A DNA stretch of 64,000 nucleotides from Site-B1 sp963722665. GTDB lineage: Bacteria > Bacteroidota > Bacteroidia > Flavobacteriales > Flavobacteriaceae. A program made the position numbers and the translations under genes. Below the pieces are notes generated by a model. The model did no database searches, was not told where the DNA came from, and worked only from the letters and a program-made list of their open reading frames with translations. Within the stretch, counting starts at the first letter, position 1. Each line of letters opens with the position of its first letter. The stretch spans positions 62,001-126,000 of the forward strand of contig CAVRNW010000013.1 in assembly GCA_963722665.1 (NCBI GenBank). The letters run 5' to 3'. Positions 17,978 to 27,439 of this stretch are shown here, in pieces.

Positions 17978-18858
17978 TAAATTAAATCTGTTTCAGTAAT
18001 TTTACCAAGTGTATATTCAATGAGTCGCTCTATAGTTTTTTGTGTATCCTTACTAAAATTGCCAGTTACTCTATTAGCAATTATAGCATTTAAAGACAAT
18101 GCTTTGTGTCCCAAAAGTTTTGACAGACCGTAAATAACAGAAGTTTCCATCTCAAAATTTGTAATTTTAAAACCGTGAAAATTAAAAGAATCCATTTTTT
18201 TATTAAGATCTGGATCTTGAAGAGGTAATCGCAATACACGACCTTGCGGGCCATAAAACCCTCCTGCTGTTGCAGTTAAACCTTTATAAACCTGATCACT
18301 GTCAAATATTTTTTCTAATTCCTTGCTGTTATCTATTATTATAGGTTTCGCTTTTTTAGGGCCCCAATTTGTGTGCCTAACAAATTCATCTTCTATTTCC
18401 GGTTTACATATGCTGTCAATTTGATAAAAGTGAAGCATCCCGTTTAAATCCAAACCATGCGTACCAATTACAAAAGAATCAACGGGTACCTCTTTTTGCA
18501 AGGAACCGGATGTTCCTATTCGTATTATGTTAAGGCAGGTTAATTTCTCTTTTTTCTTTCTGGTTTTTAAATCAATATTGACCAGGGCATCCAATTCATT
18601 AATGACAATATCAATATTATCCGGACCAATTCCGGTTGATATAACAGTTAAACGCTTTCCTTTATATGTTCCTGTCTGGGTCTTAAATTCTCTTTTTTGA
18701 GTTGAGAATTCTATAGTATCGAAATGCTTTGTTATTTTTTCAACCCGATCTTGGTCGCCAACAAAAAGTAAGGTATTAGATATGTTCTCCGGCTTTAGGT
18801 TTAGATGATAGATACTACCATCGGGATTAAGGATAAGTTCTGATTCTTTAATAGGCAT
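17977..18858 (-). CDS. Nucleoside phosphorylase (uridine phosphorylase-like)
   Basis: The 293-residue protein belongs to the PNP/UDP family of phosphate-dependent nucleoside phosphorylases. Visible signatures are 'VISTGIGPDNIDIVINELDA', the phosphate/ribose segment RIGTSGSLQKEVPVDSFVIG, and the ribose-binding NFEMETSVIYGLSKLLGHKA stretch (MET motif). It would cleave a nucleoside to free base and ribose-1-phosphate in the cytoplasm. Uridine is the best guess, but the family is broad. The gene sits directly after the DUF1835 gene and overlaps the substrate-binding-like gene, suggesting nucleoside salvage or turnover of a modified nucleoside. Confidence 0.88.
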   Translation of the reverse strand: MPIKESELILNPDGSIYHLNLKPENISNTLLFVGDQDRVEKITKHFDTIEFSTQKREFKTQTGTYKGKRLTVISTGIGPDNIDIVINELDALVNIDLKTRKKKEKLTCLNIIRIGTSGSLQKEVPVDSFVIGTHGLDLNGMLHFYQIDSICKPEIEDEFVRHTNWGPKKAKPIIIDNSKELEKIFDSDQVYKGLTATAGGFYGPQGRVLRLPLQDPDLNKKMDSFNFHGFKITNFEMETSVIYGLSKLLGHKALSLNAIIANRVTGNFSKDTQKTIERLIEYTLGKITETDLI

Positions 18859-19788
18859 TTATATAGTTTTTATGAGTTTGTTTTCATCTGAGTTAAATTG
18901 AAAGTCCAATCTGTTCACACCTCCATAATCGATATTATTATTTAATTCTGATGCAAAATTTTGTTGATTGATCAATGCTTCGTGTCCTTTTCTATTCAAT
19001 GATAAACTATCTTCAGTTTCGTTAAAAAATATAGAAAGATTATTGATAAGCCGTTCAAATTGAATATCTCCAAATCCATAATATCCCTGATAATTAAGAG
19101 CGTATCCCAGCAAATGATGCCTGGATTTAATTTCGCTGGTCTTTACAATTTCAAGTATGTTCTTTTCCAGAGTGTTAAGTCCGTTTTTTGAATCTGGAAA
19201 TCGTTTTAAATGCGCCTTTAAACAATTACTTAAATAGGGGAAAGAGGAAGGTTTAACGATATAAGGTTTAAAAATATTATGGTCTTTCCCACAATAGGTC
19301 CTCCAAAGTGCAATAGCAATATCAAGGTCTTCAGAATTTAACTCGATTTTATTCTCGTAGTGGCTGAGCAGCTGATCTGTGCTTAACTCTGCAAGGCCTT
19401 TTAAATTTTTTTCTCCTTCGACTCTTCCACTACAGACCAAATAAAGTGGTAGATCAATTTCTCTTTGATGCAATAGATTTATGACAGCTATTAAGTTAAT
19501 ATGACAAAACAGATCGTATTCAAACCAGAGAATAATTTCAGAATACCTGTCAGTATGATCCAATTTACCTAATTCCTTTTTATATTCTTTTTCATCAATT
19601 TCAATGTTATAAACATCTTTTAAAAACGACTTTCGTAAATTAAAGAAATCATCCGAATCTATTCCTGCAACAGTAGGCCCTTCACATAACATTTCTTCCC
19701 AGGTAAGGTAAACCCCAGGAATATCAAGCTCTTTAAGATAATTTGTTAAAACGCTGCCGTTTGTAATATGAAGTATTTGTTTTTCCAT
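18859..19788 (-). CDS. DUF1835 domain protein
   Basis: The 309-residue protein begins ILHITNGSVLTNYLKELDI followed by 'YLTWEEMLCEGP'. That is the conserved N-terminal DUF1835 block (residues about 5-130), including an 'ILWFEYDLFCHINL' segment. The C-terminal half is helical (DUF3658-like). The biochemical role of the family is not known. It starts two bases after the SUI1-like gene and ends directly at the phosphorylase gene, so it belongs to the same operon. Confidence 0.8.
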   Translation of the reverse strand: MEKQILHITNGSVLTNYLKELDIPGVYLTWEEMLCEGPTVAGIDSDDFFNLRKSFLKDVYNIEIDEKEYKKELGKLDHTDRYSEIILWFEYDLFCHINLIAVINLLHQREIDLPLYLVCSGRVEGEKNLKGLAELSTDQLLSHYENKIELNSEDLDIAIALWRTYCGKDHNIFKPYIVKPSSFPYLSNCLKAHLKRFPDSKNGLNTLEKNILEIVKTSEIKSRHHLLGYALNYQGYYGFGDIQFERLINNLSIFFNETEDSLSLNRKGHEALINQQNFASELNNNIDYGGVNRLDFQFNSDENKLIKTI

Positions 19789-19790
19789 AA

Positions 19791-20120
19791 TTATCCTCCA
19801 ACACGCTTAACTTTAAATCCTTTTTCTTTTAGCATATTCATGATCTTATCTCGAAAATCTCCTTGAATAATAATTTTATCATCTTTAAAGCTGCCTCCAA
19901 CACTCAACTTGGTCTTGAGTTCTTTAGCTAATACTTTAAAATCTTCTGTAGCTCCAGTATAACCTTCCAAAATAGTAATTGGCTTTCCTTTTCGCTTTTC
20001 ATATTTACAGATTATTGGCTCATCTTGCATCCAAATATCTGAAGATTTATCTATTGTATCGTTTGATTCTGATGTAACATGATCAGGAAATAAACCTTTG
20101 AGTTGATCTTTTAAATCCAT
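19791..20120 (-). CDS. SUI1/eIF1-like translation factor (YciH family)
   Basis: The 109-residue protein has an acidic N-terminus and a C-terminal SUI1 domain, with 'GKPITILEGYTGATEDFKVL' and 'LKTKLSVGGSFKDDKIIIQG' and the ending FRDKIMNMLKEKGFKVKRVGG. The motif G-x-S/T...I.IQGD is the family hallmark. Bacterial members (YciH) are thought to influence start-site selection or initiation of translation under stress. It lies 9 bases after the oxygenase gene and two bases before DUF1835. Confidence 0.92.
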   Translation of the reverse strand: MDLKDQLKGLFPDHVTSESNDTIDKSSDIWMQDEPIICKYEKRKGKPITILEGYTGATEDFKVLAKELKTKLSVGGSFKDDKIIIQGDFRDKIMNMLKEKGFKVKRVGG

Positions 20121-20129
20121 TTTAGCTTA

Positions 20130-21080
20130 TTATTTCTTGATCAAACCCAGTTCGATCAAACGTTGATTTAAGAATTCACCGGCTGAAATATCCTTATATT
20201 TTTTTGGACGTTTATCATCTATACAAATATCTAACACATCTAATTTCATATCACTTATAGGATGCATAAAAAATGGTATTGAATATCTTGAAGTGCCCCA
20301 TGATTCTTTAGGTGGGTTAACCACCCTGTGAATAGTGGATTTTAATTTATTATTAGTATGTCTTGATAGCATATCACCAACATTTATCATGAGTTCATCA
20401 GGTTGTGCAATGGCGTCGATCCATTCACCTTTATGGTTTTTCACTTGCAATCCTCTTCCTTGAGCACCCATTAAAAGGGTAATTAAGTTTATGTCACCAT
20501 GAGCTGCTGCTCTTTCTGCCTTTTTTGGTTCGCTGGTTATTGGAGGGTAGTGGATTGGTCTTAAAATGGAATTCCCGTTCTTAATGTATTTATCAAAATA
20601 CGTTTCTTTCAATCCTAAGTATAGTGCCAATGCTCGAAGTACATGTTTAGCAGTTTTCTCAAGCATTCTATATGTTTCCTTACCAACTTCATTGAATCCA
20701 GGTAATTCCTTTACCTCTACATTTTTTGGATACTCCGCATCTAATTTAGGATCATTTTCTACGTATTGACCAAAATGCCAGAACTCCTTTAAATCTCCTT
20801 CTTTTCTTCCCTTTGCATGTTCTTTACCAAATGATGTATAACCTCTTTGACCTCCTAAACCATCAATTTCGTATTTTTTCTTTGTTTCCAATGGTAGGTC
20901 AAAAAAATTCTTTATTTCTGTATATAGATTGTTCACTAAATTATCACTTAAAAAATGACCTTTTAATGCTACAAATCCAATTTCTTCATAAGCTTTCCCA
21001 ATTTCATCTACAAACTTTTGCTTTCGCACAAGATCTTCGGAAAGAAAATCCTTAAGATTTACACTTGGAATACTATTCAT
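20130..21080 (-). CDS. 2-oxoglutarate/Fe(II) oxygenase, isopenicillin N synthase family
   Basis: The 316-residue enzyme has a DIOX_N-type amino half and a 2OG-Fe(II) oxygenase domain. The iron ligands are visible as HGDINLITLL (His and Asp of the HxD pair) and the distal His in STIHRVVNP. Arg in RYSIPFF is placed to bind the 2-oxoglutarate carboxylate. It therefore likely oxidises a small molecule with O2 and 2-oxoglutarate. The substrate is unknown and no beta-lactam genes are present. It is the first gene of the minus-strand operon ending at 17123. Confidence 0.88.
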   Translation of the reverse strand: MNSIPSVNLKDFLSEDLVRKQKFVDEIGKAYEEIGFVALKGHFLSDNLVNNLYTEIKNFFDLPLETKKKYEIDGLGGQRGYTSFGKEHAKGRKEGDLKEFWHFGQYVENDPKLDAEYPKNVEVKELPGFNEVGKETYRMLEKTAKHVLRALALYLGLKETYFDKYIKNGNSILRPIHYPPITSEPKKAERAAAHGDINLITLLMGAQGRGLQVKNHKGEWIDAIAQPDELMINVGDMLSRHTNNKLKSTIHRVVNPPKESWGTSRYSIPFFMHPISDMKLDVLDICIDDKRPKKYKDISAGEFLNQRLIELGLIKK

Positions 21081-21210
21081 AAGATATTATATTAAAGTAA
21101 ACTACAAATGTAACGAAATTACCAGAACAAATCAGAGGGCAAACCAAAAATGGAATAGAGATTTAAATTGAAATATTGACTGAATAAGTATTTAGATTTT
21201 AAAATTTATT

Positions 21211-21218
21211 TACATTTG
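21211..21218 (+). promoter_or_regulatory. Candidate -7 element (TACATTTG)
   Basis: TACATTTG matches TAnnTTTG exactly, 16 bases before the chosen ATG at 21234. This supports that start over the TTG at 21216. No -33 box at normal spacing is seen. Confidence 0.4.
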
Positions 21219-21233
21219 ATAAACCTATTTTTT

Positions 21234-23240
21234 ATGAGTACGGAAATATTCTCAAACAGTGACATCAACTATAATGACTATGATCTGGATGATGAAACAT
21301 TAATACTGCTTTATAAGAATATTCTTAAACCCAGGCTTATAGAAGAGAAGATGCTCATTTTACTTAGGCAAGGTAAAATAAGTAAATGGTTTGCCGGTAT
21401 TGGTCAAGAGGCTATAGCTGTAGGTGTGACCATGGCTTTAGAAAAAAATGAATATATTTTACCAATGCATAGGAATTTAGGGGTTTTCACAACTCGTGAA
21501 ATCCCATTGCACAGATTATTCAGTCAGTGGCAGGGAAAGGCTCAAGGATTTACTAAGGGGCGTGACAGAAGCTTCCATTTTGGAACACAAGAATTTAAAA
21601 TAGTTGGCATGATTTCCCATTTAGGCCCTCAACTAGGAGTAGCGGATGGTATTGCACTTGCAAGCAAGCTCAAAAATAAAGGTGAAGTTACAGTTGTTTT
21701 TACGGGTGAAGGAGGAACCAGTGAAGGAGACTTTCATGAAGCTTTAAATATTGCTTCTGTTTGGGAACTTCCGGTCTTGTTCTGCATAGAAAACAATGGA
21801 TATGGATTATCAACACCTACCAATGAACAATATAAGTGTGAGCATTTGGCCGATAGAGGTAAAGGCTATGGTATGGAGACCCATATTTTAGACGGCAACA
21901 ACATTCTTGAAGTATACTCTAAGATGAGCAAAATTGCAGAAGATGTCAGGCAAAATCCACGACCGGTTTTAATTGAATTTAAAACATTTAGAATGCATGG
22001 GCACGAGGAAGCAAGTGGTACAAAGTACGTGCCTACTGATCTTCTCGATTACTGGGGCAAAAAAGATCCTATTGAAAATTATCAGTTTTTCTTAAAGAAT
22101 AAAGGTTTACTAACCGAAGAAATGGAGGTGGAAATAAAGACTGAGATTGTTCATGAATTAAATGAAAATCTTAGGATTGCTTTTGATGAAGAAGCTATTG
22201 CTCCGGATAAAACTATAGAATTAAATGATGTATATAAACCATTTGAATATCAACATATTGAATCAAATTCAGATGTAAAAGAAATTAGGTTGATCGATGC
22301 TATTTCCGAAGGCCTCAAACAAAGTATGGAACGACATGAAGATATGGTAATCATGGGTCAGGACATTGCAGAATATGGAGGCGTTTTTAAAATAACCGAG
22401 GGATTCCTGGAACAATTTGGAAAGGATAGAGTCAGGAATACTCCTATTTGCGAATCTGCTATTGTTGAAGCTGCCATGGGTCTCTCTATTGCCGGCATTA
22501 AAAGTGTTGTTGAAATGCAATTCTCAGATTTTGTGACTTCGGGATTCAATCCCATAGTCAACTACTTAGCCAAATCACATTACAGATGGGAGCAAGAAGC
22601 TGATGTAGTGGTAAGAATGCCTTGTGGAGCAGGAGTAGCTGCGGGACCTTTTCATTCCCAGACAAATGAAGCCTGGTTTACAAAAACTCCGGGATTAAAA
22701 GTTGTTTATCCTGCATTTCCTTATGATGCTAAAGGATTATTGGCTACTGCTATAAATGATCCTAATCCAGTCTTGTTCTTTGAGCATAAAGCTCTATATA
22801 GAAGCATCCGGCAAAACGTACCCAAAGATTATTACACCTTACCTTTTGGGAAAGCCTCAATATTATCTGAAGGAAATGATATTTCAATTATAGCTTATGG
22901 TGCTGCGGTGCATTGGGCCATAGAAACTTTAAATAATAATCCATCTATTAATGCAGATCTAATAGACTTAAGAACACTTCAGCCGTTGGATACGGAGACG
23001 ATATTTAATTCTGTTAGTAAAACAGGAAAAGCAATCATATTGCAGGAAGATTCCTTGTTCGGTGGAATAGCCAGTGATATTTCAGCACTTATAATGGAAA
23101 ATTGTTTTGAAGATTTGGATGCTCCGGTAAAACGAGTGGCCAGTATGGAAACACCTATTCCTTTTGCAAGTCAGCTGGAACAACAATATTTGTCGAAGAA
23201 CAAATTTGAAATTGCTTTAAAGCAATTATTGGATTATTAA
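21234..23240 (+). CDS. 2-oxoacid dehydrogenase E1, fused alpha and beta subunits
   Basis: The 668-residue chain joins both subunits of a branched-chain or pyruvate-type E1. Residues about 1-340 are the alpha part with the thiamine-diphosphate motif GEGGTSEGDFHEALN...ENNGYG near residue 160. Residues 350-668 are the beta part, with MGQDIAEYGGVFK, a 'VEMQFSDFVTSGFNPIVN' stretch and the transketolase C-terminal domain (DLRTLQPLD). It decarboxylates a 2-oxoacid and hands the acyl group to a lipoylated E2, which is not in the window. The alpha-beta fusion is common in Bacteroidota. Start at 21234 is preferred because the promoter-like element overlaps the upstream TTG. Confidence 0.92.
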   Translation: MSTEIFSNSDINYNDYDLDDETLILLYKNILKPRLIEEKMLILLRQGKISKWFAGIGQEAIAVGVTMALEKNEYILPMHRNLGVFTTREIPLHRLFSQWQGKAQGFTKGRDRSFHFGTQEFKIVGMISHLGPQLGVADGIALASKLKNKGEVTVVFTGEGGTSEGDFHEALNIASVWELPVLFCIENNGYGLSTPTNEQYKCEHLADRGKGYGMETHILDGNNILEVYSKMSKIAEDVRQNPRPVLIEFKTFRMHGHEEASGTKYVPTDLLDYWGKKDPIENYQFFLKNKGLLTEEMEVEIKTEIVHELNENLRIAFDEEAIAPDKTIELNDVYKPFEYQHIESNSDVKEIRLIDAISEGLKQSMERHEDMVIMGQDIAEYGGVFKITEGFLEQFGKDRVRNTPICESAIVEAAMGLSIAGIKSVVEMQFSDFVTSGFNPIVNYLAKSHYRWEQEADVVVRMPCGAGVAAGPFHSQTNEAWFTKTPGLKVVYPAFPYDAKGLLATAINDPNPVLFFEHKALYRSIRQNVPKDYYTLPFGKASILSEGNDISIIAYGAAVHWAIETLNNNPSINADLIDLRTLQPLDTETIFNSVSKTGKAIILQEDSLFGGIASDISALIMENCFEDLDAPVKRVASMETPIPFASQLEQQYLSKNKFEIALKQLLDY

Positions 23241-23360
23241 TGTTCTTGTTTATCTTTATGCACAATGAAATAACAATGATCTCTGTTATTCATATATAGT
23301 TTTGAAGCCTTCAAATTAGTATACCTAACCTTTCTTTAATTAATTATAAAATTAAATAAA

Positions 23361-26300
23361 ATGAACAATTTTATTAAAACAACTTTACAATGGTTTTGTC
23401 TGGTTTGTATGATAATGCCATTACATGCTCAATCTATTAAAAAAGACACTATTTTCAACGGGCTCAAATTCCGAAGTCTTGGTCCTGCATTTGTATCAGG
23501 AAGAATTGCTGATATTGCTGTTCATCCCGAAAGTGAAAATACATGGTATGTTGCAGTAGGTTCAGGAGGAGTTTGGAAAACTGAAAATTCAGGAACCACA
23601 TGGTCATCAATATTTGATGGTCAATCAAGTTACTCGATTGGCTGTATTGCTATTGATCCTAATAATTCGCATAAACTTTGGGTTGGAACCGGTGAAAATG
23701 TAGGAGGAAGGCATGTAGGATTTGGAGATGGTATTTATAAGAGTGAAGACGATGGAAAAAGCTGGAAAAATATGGGACTTAAAAATTCGGAACATATTTC
23801 AAAAATAATAGTACATCCCGAAAATGCAGATATTATTTGGGTTGCAGCTCAAGGGCCACTTTGGAGTAAAGGAGGTGAACGTGGTGTTTATAAATCTTCA
23901 GACGGAGGTAAAACATGGACTAAGAAATTAGGAGACGGAGAATGGACCGGAGCAACTGACCTTTTAATAGATTCTAAAAACGCCGATATATTATATGCCG
24001 CAACCTGGGATCGTCACAGAACTGTGGCAAGTTATTTAGGAGGTGGTCCCGGATCTGGAATTCATAAAAGTACAGATGGTGGTGAAACCTGGGAAAAGTT
24101 ATCCAAGGGAATACCTTCCTCCAATCTTGGTAAAATTGGTCTGGCTATTTCCTCTTTTAATTCTGACATCATTTATGCTGCAATTGAATTAGACAGGCGG
24201 AAAGGCGGCCTTTACATTTCTGAAAATAAAGGTGAATCCTGGACTAAACAATCAGATGCTATTTCTGGAGGAACAGGACCTCATTATTATCAGGAATTAT
24301 ATGCATCCCCTCATCATGAAGGCACCTTGTATTTAATGAGCAACACAGTACAGATTTCAAAGGACCATGGAAAGACATTTAAATACATGAATGAAAAAAA
24401 CAAGCATGTTGACAGTCATGCCATGGCATTTAAAAGTTCAGATCCTAATTATGTTTTGTTTGGCACCGATGGTGGACTTTATGAATCGTTTGACCACACG
24501 AAGTCCTGGAAATATATAAGCAATTTGCCAATTACACAATATTATAAGGTTGCTGTGGATGACTCAGAACCTTTTTATAATATCTATGGCGGAACTCAGG
24601 ACAATGGTTCTCATGGTGGCCCATCACAAACTATTAGTTCTGCAGGAATTACGAATGCAGACTGGTGGAAAACCTTGGGAGCTGATGGCCATCAATCTGC
24701 CGTAGAGCCCGGAAATCCTAAAATTACTTATGGTGAATTTCAGGAAGGTGTATTATGGAGAGTAGATCAAACAACGGGAGAAAGCGTCTTTATTCAGCCT
24801 CAGTCAAGAGAGGGAGAACCTTATGAACGATTTAACTGGGATGCGCCAATTTTGGTAAGTCCGCATAATCCTACCAGACTTTATTTTGCCTCACAACGTG
24901 TTTGGCGTTCAGATAATAGAGGAGATGCATGGAAACCAATTTCTAATGACCTTACTCGAAATCAGGATAGAATTACCCTACCTATTTTGGGTAAACAACA
25001 AAGTTGGGATAATGCATGGGATGTGTATGCCATGTCCAATTATAATACTATTACGTCTCTGGCAGAATCTCCAAAACAGGAAGGATTGATCTATGCAGGA
25101 ACTGATGACGGAATTATACAGATTACAGAAAATGGTGGGCAATCATGGAAAAAAGTAGAATTGGAAACTATCAAAGGAATTCCTAACACGCCTTTTGTAA
25201 ATGATGTAAGGGCTGATCTATTTGATGCCAATGTTGTTTATGCAGCTTTGGATAATCACAAAAACGGTGACTACAAACCATATTTATTAAAAAGCACTAA
25301 TAAAGGTAAAACATGGACAAATATAAATGGTGATCTTCCTGATAGGCTATTGACATGGCGTTTAGTTCAGGATCATATTAAAAAAGACCTGTTGTTTGCT
25401 GCTACAGAATTTGGAATCTTTATGACTGCAAATGGCGGAATTAACTGGACTAAGTTAAATGGTGGTCTGCCAACCATATCTTTTAGAGATATTACGATTC
25501 AACGACGAGAAGATGATCTTGTAGCTGCTTCATTTGGACGCGGATTTTATGTGCTGGATGATATCTCTGCAATTAGGGAGTTTGATAGCTCCATGCTCCA
25601 AAAAGACGCAAATTTATTCAGGGTTAAGCCGGCTTATTGGTATATTCAGAAATCTGATGTCTATGGTCAGGGAGATAATTTCTACAAGGCTAAAAATCCT
25701 CCTTACGGAGCTAATTTCACTTATTACTTAAAAGAAAAATTAAAGTCTATAAAAGAAACCAGACAGGAATATGAAAAGGAATCAAAAAATACCGATTTCC
25801 CGGGATGGGATAAATTAGAATCTGAAAAAAGACAGCAGGATCCTAAGATTGTTTTGATCATAAAAGATAACAATGGAAATGTGGTCAATACAGTAGATGG
25901 ACCTAACAAAAAAGGATTCAACAGGATCAATTGGAAATTAGATTACCCTGATAAATCAGGTGAAAAACTCAACGGGAAAAGTCCGAAAAGCAGACGTACT
26001 TTGGCAACTCCGGGTAAATACACTGTAACCTTGGCAAAAAAAATAGATGGCAATCTGGATATCCTGACGCAGCCACAGCCGTTTGAAGTTGTTCCTTTAA
26101 AGGAAGGTGCCCTTAAAGGGAAATCTTATGAGGAGATAGATGCGTTTAGGGAAGAATATATTTCATTTGCACAGGATCTTACAGCAACAAATTTAAAATA
26201 TTCAAATAGTTTGAAGCTAATTGGTGCAATGGAGAATGCTCTTAACAAAGCTGATAATCCGAAAAAAGAATTATTTAAACGCTTGCATCTGGTCAGGGAG

Positions 26301-26579
26301 AAACTCCTGGATATAGATAAGGAATTGTCGGGTGATAAAACAAAGGCTGAAATTGGAGAGAGTTCCAATCCTACTCCTAATAGCTATGGTGGAAGATTTG
26401 CTTCTATATTAAGGAATTCGACCTATGGTCCAACAGAAAATCATATTGCTGCCTTTAATTTGTCTAAAAAGAGATTAGAATTGATAAGGAAGAAACTGGA
26501 TGATTTGAAAACAGGTGAATTAACGGCTCTCCTTGTTGATCTGAAAGCAGCTGGTGCACCTTGGGTTGAGGAATTTTAA
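23361..26579 (+). CDS. Large secreted BNR-repeat / sortilin-like beta-propeller protein
   Basis: The 1072-residue protein has a signal peptide ending MPLHAQ. It then carries many BNR/Asp-box repeats of the S-x-D-x-G-x-x-W type, for example SEDDGKSW, SSDGGKTW, STDGGETW, TENGGQSW and STNKGKTW. These build one or two six- to ten-bladed propellers over residues 30-720. A C-terminal helical region (about 850-1072) follows. Such proteins are annotated as VPS10/sortilin-like or glycosyl-hydrolase-like, but catalytic residues are not evident. It is exported to the periplasm or surface. There is no T9SS tail. The function is not known. Confidence 0.85.
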   Translation: MNNFIKTTLQWFCLVCMIMPLHAQSIKKDTIFNGLKFRSLGPAFVSGRIADIAVHPESENTWYVAVGSGGVWKTENSGTTWSSIFDGQSSYSIGCIAIDPNNSHKLWVGTGENVGGRHVGFGDGIYKSEDDGKSWKNMGLKNSEHISKIIVHPENADIIWVAAQGPLWSKGGERGVYKSSDGGKTWTKKLGDGEWTGATDLLIDSKNADILYAATWDRHRTVASYLGGGPGSGIHKSTDGGETWEKLSKGIPSSNLGKIGLAISSFNSDIIYAAIELDRRKGGLYISENKGESWTKQSDAISGGTGPHYYQELYASPHHEGTLYLMSNTVQISKDHGKTFKYMNEKNKHVDSHAMAFKSSDPNYVLFGTDGGLYESFDHTKSWKYISNLPITQYYKVAVDDSEPFYNIYGGTQDNGSHGGPSQTISSAGITNADWWKTLGADGHQSAVEPGNPKITYGEFQEGVLWRVDQTTGESVFIQPQSREGEPYERFNWDAPILVSPHNPTRLYFASQRVWRSDNRGDAWKPISNDLTRNQDRITLPILGKQQSWDNAWDVYAMSNYNTITSLAESPKQEGLIYAGTDDGIIQITENGGQSWKKVELETIKGIPNTPFVNDVRADLFDANVVYAALDNHKNGDYKPYLLKSTNKGKTWTNINGDLPDRLLTWRLVQDHIKKDLLFAATEFGIFMTANGGINWTKLNGGLPTISFRDITIQRREDDLVAASFGRGFYVLDDISAIREFDSSMLQKDANLFRVKPAYWYIQKSDVYGQGDNFYKAKNPPYGANFTYYLKEKLKSIKETRQEYEKESKNTDFPGWDKLESEKRQQDPKIVLIIKDNNGNVVNTVDGPNKKGFNRINWKLDYPDKSGEKLNGKSPKSRRTLATPGKYTVTLAKKIDGNLDILTQPQPFEVVPLKEGALKGKSYEEIDAFREEYISFAQDLTATNLKYSNSLKLIGAMENALNKADNPKKELFKRLHLVREKLLDIDKELSGDKTKAEIGESSNPTPNSYGGRFASILRNSTYGPTENHIAAFNLSKKRLELIRKKLDDLKTGELTALLVDLKAAGAPWVEEF

Positions 26580-26667
26580 AAAATGATGTCATAATATTTT
26601 AGTGAGTTTTCAAGTATATGTAAATAGACAGAACATGTCATAATAACTTATTAACTAGTGAGTTAAC

Positions 26668-26702
26668 TGAAATTTTGTCATGTTTCATGAAATTTTAGCA
26701 TG
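26668..26702 (+). promoter_or_regulatory. 20-bp-period direct repeat upstream of hsp20
   Basis: TGAAATTTTGTCATG (26668-26682) and TGAAATTTTAGCATG (26688-26702) are two near-identical 15-base repeats with a 20-base period (two helical turns). They lie about 70-100 bases before the Hsp20 start. Nothing else explains them. They could be a tandem operator for a stress regulator. Confidence 0.4.
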
Positions 26703-26770
26703 AAAATTAAACTGGTATTTAATTTGCTGAGTTATAATTGAAAATGAAGTTTAACTTAAATTTATTTATT

Positions 26771-27247
26771 ATGACTGGTTTAATCCCAACAAGAAAAAGA
26801 AAAGATGAATCTTCAGAAGTAGGATTCACATCACTACCTAATTTAACATCTTGGGTAGATGATATATTGAACAACAATTTTGGATCGGAGTTTTTACCTA
26901 ACTTCAATACCGGAATTAGCCTTCCTGCAGTGAATGTTATTGAACATGATGATAACTATATCGTAGAAATGGCTGTTCCAGGATTAAAAAAATCTGATTT
27001 TGAAATCAATATAGATAACCAAATATTATCTATATCTGCAGAAACAAAAGAAGATAAAGAATTTGAGGATAAGAATTATACCAGAAGAGAATTCGGTTAT
27101 TCGTCTTTCAAGCGTACCTTCAAATTACCTAAAACTGTTGAGACTGAAAAGATCTCAGCAAATTATACCGATGGTATTTTGAAAGTAGCCTTACCAAAAA
27201 GAGACGAAGCCAAGAAAAAACCGATACAGAGTATTAAAGTATCTTAA
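26771..27247 (+). CDS. Small heat-shock protein, Hsp20 family
   Basis: The 158-residue chaperone has a disordered N-terminal arm, the alpha-crystallin domain (PAVNVIEHDDNYIVEMAVPG to DGILKVALPK) and a C-terminal tail. Conserved items include AVPGLKKSDFEI, the 'YGYSSFKRTFKLP'-like strand and the GxLxVxLPK signature as DGILKVALPKRDE. It binds unfolding proteins as an oligomer in the cytoplasm. The start at 26771 (MTGLIPTRKRK) is chosen over in-frame TTG 26738 and ATG 26744, because the extra residues are hydrophobic and atypical. A direct repeat lies upstream, and a strong terminator follows. Confidence 0.93.
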   Translation: MTGLIPTRKRKDESSEVGFTSLPNLTSWVDDILNNNFGSEFLPNFNTGISLPAVNVIEHDDNYIVEMAVPGLKKSDFEINIDNQILSISAETKEDKEFEDKNYTRREFGYSSFKRTFKLPKTVETEKISANYTDGILKVALPKRDEAKKKPIQSIKVS

Positions 27248-27251
27248 ATTT

Positions 27252-27282
27252 AAAAACCCAGCGAAGTCGCTGGGTTTTTTTT
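27252..27282. terminator. Strong terminator after hsp20
   Basis: The perfect stem AAAAACCCAGCGA / TCGCTGGGTTTTT with a two-base centre is followed by T residues. It ends the hsp20 transcript and can also stop transcription from the minus-strand small ORFs to its right. Confidence 0.88.
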
Positions 27283-27304
27283 AACTAACTAATTCAATAA
27301 ATGT

Positions 27305-27391
27305 CTATCTGAAACGTCTTTTAGTATTCCATTTGTAGCTATTTGAATTTGGGTTCTTGCTTGTAACTTGATTGCTGTCTAAAGTTCTCAT
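27305..27391 (-). CDS. 28-residue basic peptide, downstream copy of a tandem pair
   Basis: The frame starts MRTLDSNQVTSK, has a middle NPNSNSYK, and ends WNTKRRFR followed by TAG. It matches the neighbouring copy at 27440-27526 in 23 of 28 residues. Many of the nucleotide differences are silent (for example AGC/AGT, AAG/AAA, TAC/TAT, CGT/CGC, TCA/AGC, TAG/TAA). The leader CAATCAAAAAAC lies 9 bases before the start. The pattern of change argues that the peptide is translated. No family is recognised. Confidence 0.6.
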   Translation of the reverse strand: MRTLDSNQVTSKNPNSNSYKWNTKRRFR

Positions 27392-27439
27392 GATCTGTTC
27401 GTTTTTTGATTGATTTTGATTGATGTTTTTTGTCTTTGC

